DNA of 64,000 nucleotides, taken from the NCBI RefSeq assembly GCF_003255815.1, contig NW_020257756.1:1620561-1684560 (forward strand). Reading direction: 5' to 3'. The notes beneath the pieces were generated by a model that worked only from the letters and a program-made list of their open reading frames with translations, did no database searches and was not told the origin of the DNA. This document shows positions 54,601 to 64,000 of this stretch, piece by piece. Position 1 is the stretch's first letter; every line of letters starts with the position of its first letter. A program made the translations under genes and the position numbers. The DNA comes from Theropithecus gelada (Eukaryota > Chordata > Mammalia > Primates > Cercopithecidae).

Positions 54601-56325
54601 GACCATGTGAAAATTTTCAGAACCAAAATGGAGTTACTAGTGTTTAAAAGAAAAAAATCTCTTTTGCTTCCTCTCTCACCATGTGATGCCCTGGCTCCTG
54701 CCTTCACCTTCCACCATGATTGTAAGCTCCCTGAGGCCTTGCCAGAAGTTGAGCAGATGCCCGTGCCATGCTTTCTGTACAGCCTACAGACACCCTCTGG
54801 AGGAAAAATCAGCTGAAAAATTTGAGAGACCTAATTTGTGGCTGCATCACCCATATTAATTCATCCTTATGGAAAGACTGTGCAGGCACTGCTCTAAGAG
54901 TTGGGATTTGGTTTTCAAGGAGCCAATTGTGGGCAAAGAAATACCAATCAAATGTCAACTAATGGCAAATGAATTAAGTCTAAGATTCCTGAACGTGCTT
55001 GACATTTCCTAAACCACACATTTCGGTTCTCTGTGATCTGTGGTGCAGGGATATACAGTTGTTTCATGAAAGGCTGTGGGGCTTCTCTTTTGTGACCACC
55101 AGTCAGCATCCCAAGGAGGCGGCCCTGCTGACAGATGCCAAGTGTGAACCATAAGGAGCAAAGACAGATGATTTGTCTGAAACGTAAGCATACCCAGCCT
55201 TAGATCTTTCCATTCAAAGTTTAGAGTCCAAAAGCCTGGCTCACTAAGGCACGGAACCAAAGAAAGTAAAGACAGCAAGTGTGGATATTTTCTATGAAGT
55301 TTTATCCCTTGTCCTTCTTTCCTCCTCACTGAACACCTTAGCCTTAAGGAACTATTTTCAATTTCCCAAAACATGTTCTAGGACTCTGTGTCGGGGACGC
55401 ATGTTTTTGTGAAGTTATGCACTGCATGAAGACAGGGGTTTAAGTGGATCTGCAAAACAGCTGCTGTTACTCTGCTGCACAAACTGATCCTTTAAATATG
55501 ACAGAAAATTTAATGAAGAATCCAGGTGTGGTACAGAATGTAATCCACATGTAAAATAAAAATAGAGCTTATTTAAAATAAAAAAGATAAAATTAAAAAT
55601 GTATTTTATTGTTCAATGCAATTTATATATTTTTAAATATGCAATTCATAATTAGATTAATGTAGACTAATATGCAATTTCATTCCATGCTGTAATATAT
55701 TCTATGCATTGTGCATACCTTTAAATGCATTGTCAATATTTCTGAATGTCAACAAAATTATAATTTTGAAATTTGAAAAGATGGCTATTGTTTAGAAAAT
55801 CAGCAAAGTAGAAAAAATGAGTTAAGAGGCTTTGTTTCCACTGGAATTAACAGCAACCTGTGCACTCAACATCCTTATCTAATGACAGCTTTTCCAAAGT
55901 CTTGCCAAATGTATATAAAGGCTGAATATGGAAACATATAAAGATTGCATGTAGGTTTAAACATTTAAAACATAAATCTCTACCATGTTGTGTTATAAAC
56001 AACCACACATTAATAAAAAATGCTCAATGTAAGAAAACAAATTTAAAGACCCTTACAGAGCCAGGGAAGGCCAAGAGTGAGGGTTCTCCTGGCTAGGATG
56101 CCTGACAGTAAAAACTATCACGAAAAACTGCAAAAACTACAACCCTGCACAAAGGCCATCACAACCTCACACAAAAAGAAATACTTCTGCAAGGACATTG
56201 GCCCAGCAACTGCTTATCCAACCTTGAACTGGTGTCACTGTTGTTATTGATCTTTGTAGCCAAGGATAATTATTTCAAAATGAGTATGTATTCCTCATTT
56301 TTTCCTTTAAAAACCTTTACCTGCA
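54600..56325. other. Unrecognised stretch, AT-rich in the middle
   Basis: No repeat or gene is recognised. 55490-55770 is strongly AT-rich (A/T runs, 'tatgcaat' motifs at about 55638 and 55670). A 121-codon antisense open frame (55009-55374) has no recognisable domain. Confidence 0.5.
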
Positions 56326-56465
56326 GTGGCACATGCCTGTAATTCCAGCTACTAAGGAGGCTGATGTGACAGGATCACTTGAGCCCAGGAAGTCGAGGCC
56401 AGCCGGGGCAACATAGTGAGACCCTGTCTCTAAAAATAAAAATAAAAAAATTAAAACATAAAAAA
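56326..56465 (+). mobile_element. FLAM-like free Alu monomer, sense
   Basis: A single arm: 'gcagtggcacatgcctgtaattccagctact', 'caggatcacttgagcccaggaagtcgaggccagccggggcaacatagtgagaccctgtctc', then an A/T-rich tail. There is no second arm. It is an old monomeric Alu relative, truncated at its 5' end. Confidence 0.8.
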
Positions 56466-56876
56466 TAAACGTTTGTCTTCCTTCACCTCCCTGGATATGC
56501 ACATAGTTTATCATGGCACACATATTCACAAGGCAGTGCTCTATTTGCAAACAAACATATTTCTTAGAGAGCTCTGTTATTTAGGCTGACAACTACGAAA
56601 GAAAGTTACTAAGATAAGACAGAGGACAAGATAACCAGAGAAGAAAAAGTCAAGAATCCTCCACATGTCTATTTAAATTACAAACAATTAAGAAAGAAAT
56701 AATGATGAGGGAACGGCAGTGAGACACAAGCTAAAAGGTCAAGAAATCAGGCAGAGTGACCCAAGGCATCCTCACGGACTACAGCAAGAGAGCAGGGATA
56801 TAGGGTGATCTAAATTGATAACATGGGATTTATAACAGATTTTAAGGAGGAGAGAGATAAAGGTCTAGAGGCAGAA
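56466..56876. other. Unrecognised non-coding stretch
   Basis: Nothing is recognised. Confidence 0.5.
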
Positions 56877-57167
56877 GTGTTTTTTGGTTTGAGGGGTCTC
56901 ACTCTGTTGCCCAGGCTGGAGTATAGTGGCACGATCATAGCTCATTGCAACCTCCACCTCCTGAGCTCAACTGATCCTCCCACCTCAGACTCTCAAGTAG
57001 CTGGGACTACAGGCATGCACCACCACGTCCAGCTAATTTTTGTATTTTTAGTAGAGAAGTGGTTTCATTATGTTGCCCTGGCTGGCCTCCAACTCCTGGG
57101 CTCAAGAGATCCACCCACCTTCACCTCCCAAAGTGCTGGGATTACAGGTGTGAGCCACTGTGCTGGC
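56877..57167 (-). mobile_element. Alu (AluJ/S-grade), antisense
   Basis: Full dimeric antisense Alu with almost no T tail. GGCAGAA at 56870-56876 recurs at 57165-57171 as a possible short target duplication. The open frame 56823-57308 reads through it and is not a gene. Confidence 0.93.
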
Positions 57168-57169
57168 AG

Positions 57170-57634
57170 AAATTACAGCAAAATAATTCACCCACCTCCA
57201 GGTCCAGCAGCACAAGAAGGATGGGAGAGAAAATGTCCATCTTTCAAGAGAGCTGCAAGGGAAGCAGTGTCTTGGGAAGAGCAAGGAAGTGAGGAGAAGA
57301 TTCAGTGAAGAGTTGAGGATTTAGGAGATTATGCTGACAGTTGACCTTAAAATTCCAAAGGGCCAGTGAAATCCTTTAAGAGAAGTACAAAGTCATGGAG
57401 GAGTCTTGGCATGAAAATGGCCAGGCAGTCCCGGGCTTCATGTGATAAGTGACATGATGAGAGTAGCCCTGTGGTCTCCAGCAGCAGAGGTAGAGAAGAT
57501 ATAAGTGACAGTGGTCTTTATAGGAGTCTGAAGAATTCTACAGTACTCTCTTGGCTTCTACTAATGGAGACTTCCAGGCCAGCAGGAGGTGGTCCTACTC
57601 TTTTGGTCATCTAACACAGATCTGACAAGCCCAG
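57170..57634. other. Unrecognised non-coding stretch
   Basis: Nothing is recognised. Confidence 0.5.
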
Positions 57635-57635
57635 T

Positions 57636-57712
57636 AGAGCTTTCTGTGATCATGGAAATGTTCTGTATCTACACCGTCCAATATAGTTGCCACCCACCAT
57701 ATGTGGATGGCA
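57636..57712 (+). mobile_element. hAT-type (MER3-like) 5' fragment, sense
   Basis: 'gagctttctgtgatcatggaaatgttctgtatctacaccgtccaatatagttgccacccaccatatgtgg' matches the 5' part of the same kind of element as the interrupted copy at 7851-9079. Confidence 0.65.
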
Positions 57713-57714
57713 CA

Positions 57715-59098
57715 AATCTAACCCTACCATATCCCCAGCCTTTTTTGACCATTCTCTTCATTACTAACAGGAGACCCATTCCTTGTCTACCAAAGAAAAT
57801 GTATGTCAACTTATAAAGCACAGAATAGACTACATAAAACAGACTAGAAAACCAACGCAGTGGGCACCTTTGCACACAAATTGAAATCTACATTTCCAGA
57901 TGATTATTAGAGGTGATAATTACAAATGGACACAAATTATCGTAAAGCTTGAGCTTAACAAAGTTCTAGAACAGGTGATTATGAAGCTGATCCTGACACC
58001 TACTAAGGAATGCTCTCCAGAAGTCAGCATTGGCTCACTAAGAAAATGTCCCAGGACCTCTCTAGGGACCAATTTACAATCACTCAGTAAATGTTCTCTG
58101 ATAATGTTGAGAGTACAGTTTCTCCCCAACCATGAACACCTATCCCAGAAACAGCCTGGAGCAAAGGGAGTCCTGAGAGAGGAAGGTGACCTGCACCTGT
58201 GGAACTACTACTGAGAGAGCAGCATAAACATTGATTAGGAATAATTCAGTCACAAACACCAGATGGGAGGACTTCCTTTCTCATCAATGCAAACATGGGA
58301 CACCAGAGAGAGAAAGGAGAAAATAGAACTAGGTATTTCACGTGCTTTATTGAAAGAGAGAAAAACATCATTTTCCTCCTTTCCCAGCGGTTTTTGTTTT
58401 GTTTTTTATCCCAGCGTAGCCACTGCAGCACTGCATCCAGGAGGTTCACCATCCTAGATACTGGATCTAAGCACTGCTTTTCAGCAAACAGAGAGGTAAA
58501 AGAGAAAACAAGGGTTAGAATTTGAGATCTCCTACCAATGAGCCACACAGAAAAAAGCAAGAGGTTTTATTTTCTAATTCTTTAAGAAAACATGTATTTG
58601 TCCTGTCGCTGGGGACCCATGGCCGTCTGGGGATGGTGTGTGCGTTGCCTCACCTGCCTTTCTCGCTATGTGGTGTCTCTCCCTGTGCAAAGCTCCGGTG
58701 ATGGCTCGCTTGCTGGGGTTAACACAGTGTCTCCAGCACTGACCCCAGGCAGACACAGCTTTCATGAGTCAGTAAAGGCTAGCCTTCACAAGCTATTAAG
58801 TCTCGGAGAGGGGAGGCTGAGAAACACGTCTCCTCTGCTTGATGGCAGTGTCATGTGCAGGACATTTTCCTGGCTCCAAGAGTTAACCATGCAGCTAATA
58901 AGCTGGATTCTAGTGAAAGGGAAGTCGGCGAGTCACTGACAGAAAACACTCTCTTTTCGTCACAGTGTTACATCCTTGAGAGAAAAGGAAGCAAGTATTC
59001 ACATAATCAGCCTGCTGTAAAAAAGGCAATGATTAAATTTTTAGTGGTGTTCGGTGGTCAGTTCCTTTGTGAAATTTTCTCTTACCATAGATAAAATC
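57715..59098. other. Unrecognised stretch with a slightly CpG-richer patch
   Basis: No repeat or gene is recognised. 58600-58720 has more CpG than its surroundings. Opposed open frames of 104-115 codons at 58246-58939 have no recognisable domain. Confidence 0.5.
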
Positions 59099-59099
59099 A

Positions 59100-59395
59100 C
59101 GGCTACCATTTACTGAGTCCATTACTATGGACTAGGAACCAGGATAAGCGCTTCAGACACACATTCCCCCATGATCCTCAAACCGTCTTATATTCTAGAT
59201 ACCATTTAAGTGATGAGCAAACTGAGACTCACATTCCCCCATGATCCTCAAACTGTCTTATATTCTAGATACCATTTAAGTGATGAGCAAACTGAGACTC
59301 AGTCAAGGTTCCAGCTGTGACCTTACACAAACTGGCAAATGATGGAGCCAGGGCAGTCTGATCCCAGAACCTCCTAATCATCATGATACTATCAG
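59100..59395 (-). mobile_element. MIR SINE, antisense, with internal 70-bp duplication
   Basis: 'ggctaccatttactgagtccattactatggactaggaaccaggataagcgcttcagacaca', 'gatgagcaaactgagactcagtcaaggtt' and 'gatggagccagggcagtctgatccc' are antisense MIR. The middle is duplicated in tandem (59161-59230 and 59231-59300). Confidence 0.82.
59161..59300. repeat. 70-bp tandem duplication, two copies
   Basis: Two head-to-tail copies of exactly 70 bp differ at one position (59184 C, 59254 T), beginning ACATTCCCCC and ending GAGACTC. The high identity inside a far older MIR dates the duplication as recent. Confidence 0.97.
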
Positions 59396-59735
59396 ATAAA
59401 CAATGTCCAAGTAAATGCAGCAATCACCCACGCCAATCTGAGCAGTAACATTCCTGCTGAATGTTCTGTAATAAAATCTAATAGAAATTATCCTGCATGG
59501 TCTTCCATTTCTGCATACCACATTTAAAAAAAAAAAAAAAAGCTACTGTCTGACTTTCAGGTTTGATTCTCAGCTCTTGTGGAGCTCCTCTCCCCAGCAC
59601 CCAAATTAATGATATTATTTGTATTAGTCACTAGGCTAATCTAGTGCTCTATAGGAAGTCATAATTGCTCTTAGTTGCTAAACAAATCTCTAGGCTCATA
59701 TCAAGATCATTGCCAATTAATCTTTTAAAAGTCAT
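59396..59735. other. Unrecognised non-coding stretch
   Basis: A 17-bp A run lies at about 59525-59541. Nothing else is recognised. Confidence 0.5.
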
Positions 59736-59753
59736 TAAAAATAGGAAAAGCTC

Positions 59754-60047
59754 GGCCAGGCATGGTAGCTCATGTCTCTAATCCCAGCACTTTGGGAGGC
59801 CAAGGTGGGCAGATCATGAGGTTAGGAGATCCAGACCATCCTGGCTAATACGATGAAACTCCGTCTCTACTGAAAATATAAAAAATTAGCTGGGCATGGT
59901 GGCAGGCACCTGTAGTCCCAACTACTCAGGAGGCCGAGACAGGAGAAGGGTGTGAACTCAGGAGGCAGAGTTTGCAGTGAGCTGAGATCGTGCCACTGCA
60001 CTCTAGCTGGGAGACAGAGAAAGACTCCATCTCAAAAAAAAAAAAAG
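59754..60047 (+). mobile_element. AluY-grade Alu, sense
   Basis: Dimeric Alu with AluY-type 'atcatgaggttaggagatccagaccatcctggctaa', and a small deletion near the 3' end ('ctctagctgggagacagag'). The flank AAAAATAGGAAAA (59737-59749) recurs as AAAGACAGGAAAA (60044-60056), an imperfect target duplication. Confidence 0.94.
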
Positions 60048-60121
60048 ACAGGAAAATATTGAAACTGTGAATTATCAGATCAATTTTGTGGTATCTAGTG
60101 GACAAGATGGAGAAATAACAT

Positions 60122-60292
60122 ATTAAATAACTGACATTTATTAAATGATTGACACTGTGATAAACCTTTGCTATAATTTATCTTAGCCCTCACTTCAAGG
60201 TACCTCCACTTTACAGATGATAGTGAGGTTCAAAGAAGTTATTATACATAACTTTCCCAATGTCACCCTACTAATAAGCGAAGAACTTAAAA
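60122..60292 (-). mobile_element. MIR SINE, antisense
   Basis: 'aactgacatttattaaatgattgacactgtgataaacctttgctataatttatcttagccctcacttcaaggtacctccactttacagatgatagtgaggttcaaagaagtta' is antisense MIR. Confidence 0.78.
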
Positions 60293-60297
60293 ATTGG

Positions 60298-60667
60298 TGC
60301 TTCGGACTGAACGTTTACGTCTCCCCAAAATTTGCATTTTGAAGTCTAAATCTCTAATGTGAGGGTCTGTGGAGATGAGGCCTTCAGGAAACAATTAGGT
60401 CATGAGGGTTGAGGTGTCACGATGAAATCAGTGCCCATATATACATACAAAGAGACATGAGAGAGCTTCCTCTCTTTCTGCTCTACCTCATGTGAGGATA
60501 GAAAAGAAAATGGCCAACTGCAAGCCAGAAAGAGGATGTCACCAGACACCTGCCAGTGCCTTGATCTTGGACTACCCCAGCCTCCAGAACTATTAGAAAC
60601 ACATTTCTGTGGTTTAAATCACCTAGTCCATAGTATTCTGTTACAGCAACCCAAACTGAATCAGAAA
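60298..60667 (+). mobile_element. MLT1A/B-type MaLR solo LTR, sense
   Basis: 'ggactgaacgtttacgtctccccaaaatttgcattttgaagtctaaatctctaatgtgagggtc', 'ggccttcaggaaacaattaggtcatgagggt' and 'gccagtgccttgatcttggactaccccagcctccagaactattag' to 'tagtccatagtattctgttacagcaacccaaactgaatcag' cover nearly the whole LTR. Confidence 0.87.
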
Positions 60668-61090
60668 CATGAGTAGCAACTATAGACTGACTTGTGGGAA
60701 GAATTAACTAGTTGAATCCAAAGTCAAAGAGTGTTGATTAGTAGATGGGTATTCATCTCAGAGCAAAATTTGTACTGGGGTGCTGGAGTATGCCGTCCTT
60801 GCCTTTCTAATTCAGCCTCATCCTTATCAAAATTATGGGCACCAGAAATACCTCTAACTGGCAAATTCAAAATTACATCAGAGGATAAGTGAGCTGCAGT
60901 GAAATTAAACTGTTACATGTAGATTTACAAAGTCAATTACATAGCTATCGTGTGGAAGAAAATTGGGCAAATAATGACTCATTTAAAATTTTCCTTTAAA
61001 AGCTAAAACAGTCTTAGGCTCTATTAGTAGATCCACCAAGGAGACTCTTATTCTGCATATGGAGTGTTGAGACTAAATCTCTGTGCTGCA
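60668..61090. other. Unrecognised non-coding stretch
   Basis: Nothing is recognised up to the L1 3' end. Confidence 0.5.
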
Positions 61091-61302
61091 TTTTTTTAAT
61101 TATACTTTAAGTTTTGGGATACATGTGCAGAACAAGCAGATTTGTTACATAGGTATACACATGCCACGGTGGTTTACTGCACCCATTAACCCATCATCTA
61201 CATTAGGTATTTCTCCTAATGCTATCCGTCTCCTAAACCCCTACCCATTGACAGGTCCCAGTGTGTGATATTCCCCTCCCTGTGTCCATGTGTTCTCATT
61301 GT

Positions 61303-64000
61303 TCAACTCCCAGTTATGAGTGAGAACATGCAGTGTTTGGTTTTCTGTTCCTGTGTTAGTTTGCTGAGGATGATAGTTTCCAGCTTCATCCATGTCCCTG
61401 CAAAGGACATGAACTCATCCTTTTTATGGCTGCATAGTATTCCATGGTACATATATGCCACATTTTCTCTATCCAGTCTATCATTGATGGGCATTTGAGT
61501 TGGTTCCACATCTTTGCTATTGTGAACAGTGCTGCAATAAACATACATACGCATGTGTCTTTATAGTAGAATGATTTATAACCCTTTGGGTATATACCCA
61601 GTAATGGGATTGCTGGGTCAAATGTTATTTCTGGTTCTAAATCCTTGAGGAATCACCACACTGTCTTCTACAATGGGTGAACTAATTTACACTCCCACCA
61701 ACAGTGTAAAAGCATTCCTATTTCTCCACATCCTCTCCAGCATCTGTTGTTTCCTGACTTTTTAATGATTGCCATTCTAACTGGTGTGGGATGGTATCTC
61801 ATTGTGGTTTCGATTTGCATTTCTTTAATGACCAGTGATGAGCTTTTTTTCATATATTTGTTGGCCACATGTCTTCTTTTGAGAAGTGTCTGTTTCTATC
61901 CTTCACCCACTTTTTGATAGGATCTTTTCTTGTAAATTGAAGTGCTTTGCAGATTCTGGATATTAGCCTTTTGTCAGATGGATAGATTGCAAAAATTTTC
62001 CCCCATTCTGTAGGTTGTCTGTTCACTCTGATGATAGTTTCTTTTGCTGTGCAGAAGCTCTTTAATTAGATCTCATTTGTCAATTTTGGCTTTTGTTGCT
62101 ATTGCTTTTGGTGTTTTAGTCATGAAGTCTTTGACCATGCCTATATCCTGAATGGTATTGCCTAGGTTTTCTTCTAGGATTTTTATGGTTTTAGGTCTTA
62201 CGTTTAAGTCTTTAATCCATCTTGAGTTAATTTTTGTATAAGGTGTAAGGAAGGGGTCCAGTTTCAGTTTTCTGCATATGGCTAGCCAGTTTTCCCAACA
62301 ACATTTATTAAATAGGGAATCCTTTCCCCAATGGTTGTTTTTGCCAGGTTTGTCAAAGATCAGATGGTTGTAAATGTGTGGTGTTATTTCTGAGGACACT
62401 GTTCTGTTCCATTGGTCTATATATCTGTTTTGGTACCAGTACCATGCTGTTTTGGTTACTGTAGCCTTCTAGTATAGTTTGAAGTCAGGTAGCATGATGC
62501 CTCCAGCTTTTTTCTTTTTGCTTAGGATTGTCTTGGCTATATAGGCTCTTTTTTGGTTCCACACGAAATTTAAAGTAGTTTTTTTCTAATTCTGTGAAGA
62601 AAGTCAGTGGTAGTCTGATGGGGATAGCATGGAATCTACTTTGGACAGTATGGCCATTTTCATGATATTGATTCTTCTTCCTATCCATGAGCATGGAATG
62701 TTTTTCCATTTGTTTGCATCTTCTTTCATTTCCTTGACCAGTGGTTTGTAGTTTTCCTTGAAGAGGTCCTTCATATCCCTTGTAACTTGTATTCCTACTT
62801 ATTTTATTCTCTTTGTAGAAATTGTGAATGGGATTTCACTCATAATTTATCTGTTTGTCTGTTATTGGTGTATAGGAATGCTTGTGATTTTTGCACATTG
62901 ATTTTGTATCCTGAGACTTTGCTGAAGTTACTTACAGCTTAAGGAGATTTTGAGCTGAGACAATGGGGTTTTCTAAATATACAATCATGTTATCTGCAAA
63001 CAGAGACAATTTGACTTCCTCTCTTCCTATTTGAATACCTTTATTTCTTTCTCTTGCCTGATTGCCCTGGCCAGAACTTCCAATACTATGTTGAACAGGA
63101 GTGGTGAGAGAGGATATCCTTGTCTTCTGCCAGTTTTCAAAGGGAATGCTTCCAGCTTCTGCCCAGTCAGTATGATACTGGCTGTGGGTTTGTCATAAAT
63201 AGCTATTATTTTGAGATACATTCTATCGATACCTAGTTTGAGAGTTTTTAGCATGGAGTGGTGTTGAATTTTATTGAAGGCTTTTCCTGCATCTATTGAG
63301 ATAATTATGTGGTTTTTGACATTGGTTCTGTCTATGTGATGGATTACATTTACTGATTTGTGTATGTTGAACCAGCCTTGCATCCCAGGGATGAAGCCAA
63401 CTTGATTGCAGTGGATAAGCTTTTTGATGTGCTGCTGGATTCTGTTTGCTAGTATTTTATTGAGGATTTTCACATTGATGTTCATCAGAAAGATTGGCCT
63501 GAAATTTTTTTTTGTACCTCTGCCAGGTTGTGGTATCAGGATAATGCTGGCCTCATAAAATGAGTTAGGGAAGAGTCCCTCTTTTTCTATTGTTTGGAAT
63601 AGTTTCAGAAGGAATGGTACCAGCTCCTCTTTGTACCTCTGGCAGAATTTGGCTGTGGATCCATCTGGTCCCAGGCCTTTTTTTTTTTTTTTTTTTTTTT
63701 TGGTTGGTAGGCTATTAATCACTACCTCAATTTCAGAACTTGTTATTGGTCTATTCAGGGATTCAACTTCTTCCTGGTTTAGTCTTGGGAGGGTTTATGT
63801 ATCCAGGAATTTATCCAGTTCTTCTAGATTTTCTAGTTTATTTGCATAGAGGTGTTTATAGTATTCTCTGATGATAGTTTATTTCTGTGGGATCAGTGGT
63901 GATATCCCCTTTATCATTTTTGTTGTATCTATTTGATTCTTCTCTCTTTTCTTCATTAGTCTGGCTAGTGGTCTATTTTTGTTAATCTTTTCAAAAAAAA
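61303..64000 (-). pseudogene. L1 ORF2 remnant (RT and C-terminal region), inactivated
   Basis: L1 ORF2 encodes the endonuclease and reverse transcriptase that copy L1 RNA into the genome. Here the RT core and C-terminal part are visible on the minus strand, broken into frames at 63027-63722, 62485-62709, 62073-62399, 61668-61868 and 61303-61554. The 63027-63722 frame reads GPDGSTAKFCQRYKEELVPF near its start and has IISIDAGKAFNKI (motif A, catalytic Asp kept) and QGYPLSPLLFNI. It ends early at EIKVFK because one base is missing near 63038. Just downstream in the original frame the catalytic FADD box reads FADN (62989-63000). A 24-bp T run (63678-63701) expands a lysine stretch. The upstream endonuclease domain is outside the window. 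The copy cannot make active RT. Confidence 0.93.
63678..63701. repeat. (T)24 homopolymer inside L1 ORF2
   Basis: It is an expansion of a short A-rich lysine-codon stretch in antisense ORF2, likely length-variable and error-prone in sequencing. Confidence 0.95.

Larger units (their letters stand above)
61091..64000 (-). mobile_element. Primate L1 (L1PA/L1PB-grade), antisense, continues past window edge
   Basis: The 3' UTR occupies about 61091-61302 ('ttaattatactttaagttttgggatacatgtgcagaacaagcagatttgttacataggtatacac'). ORF2 follows antisense to the window edge. The polyA tail is short (7 T). It is one continuous copy of at least 2.9 kb, so the 5' truncation point, if any, lies outside. The 3' UTR wording fits mid-age primate L1 rather than the youngest group; the subfamily is not assigned. 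Confidence 0.92.

Noticed and set aside
55009..55374. 121-codon antisense frame
   Set aside because: No recognisable protein similarity and no start or splice context. Length is within chance for 64 kb.
56823..57308. 161-codon open frame
   Set aside because: It reads through an antisense Alu, and its peptide has the usual Alu-derived wording.
58600..58720. CpG island or promoter
   Set aside because: CpG density is only mildly raised over about 120 bp, and no promoter elements or exon are seen.
63027..63722. 231-codon frame as a host gene
   Set aside because: It is L1 ORF2 reverse transcriptase, truncated by a frameshift.

Overview
The window is non-coding primate nuclear DNA and most likely comes from an Old World monkey. 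Alu, L1, MIR, L2, MaLR/ERV LTR and hAT-type repeats are present throughout. The youngest-looking Alu (38196-38522) carries bases that I associate with the cercopithecoid AluYRa lineage rather than human AluY: GGCTCAAGCCTG near its 5' end, GGGCGAGGTGGCGGGCGCC in the right arm, and GATCAGGCC where AluYRa has GATCCGGCC. It also has a near-perfect target-site duplication. The lineage call rests on remembered consensus positions.

No protein-coding exon, tRNA, rRNA, snRNA or CRISPR array can be supported. Open reading frames are short and scattered. The only ones with recognisable protein similarity lie inside dead retrotransposons: L1 ORF2 at the right edge, and L2 reverse transcriptase at 52.3-54.6 kb and 7.5-7.8 kb. 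The stretch is best read as intergenic or deep-intronic sequence.

Layout. 1-7.5 kb: mostly unique, with single MIRs, a MER20-like hAT element and a GATG/GATA microsatellite. 7.5-10 kb: a nested stack in which an L2 was hit by a hAT element, itself interrupted by an Alu, an MLT1 LTR and a FRAM monomer; a second MLT1 follows. 10.8-11.6 kb: an antisense LTR. 12-21.5 kb: L2/MIR fragments, and an MLT1 split by an Alu. 21.5-24.6 kb: no recognised repeat. 24.6-29.2 kb: an AT-rich pile of antisense L1 copies, interrupted by younger L1 3' ends, a small TIR element, an MST-type solo LTR and an Alu. 29.6-30.9 kb: two Alus, the first with a long polypurine GA/GGGAA tail that contains the only N. 32.5-34.6 kb: two different antisense LTRs. 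38.2 kb: the AluYRa-type insertion. 40.4-45.5 kb: the longest repeat-poor stretch. 47-48.8 kb: MIR-MIR-L2-MST-MER5-like cluster. 51.1-54.6 kb: MIRs, AluJ, AluY in a MIR, and a 2.3 kb L2. 56-60.7 kb: FLAM, Alu, a MIR with an internal 70-bp tandem duplication, AluY and MLT1. 61.1-64 kb: an antisense primate L1 running off the edge.

I found no sign of a new gene system. The notable content is insertion history (nesting and target-site duplications), repeat-driven instability, and two repeat-poor blocks that deserve a conservation check. Repeat subfamily names come from remembered consensus patterns, not a database search, and boundaries are approximate unless a target-site duplication is given.
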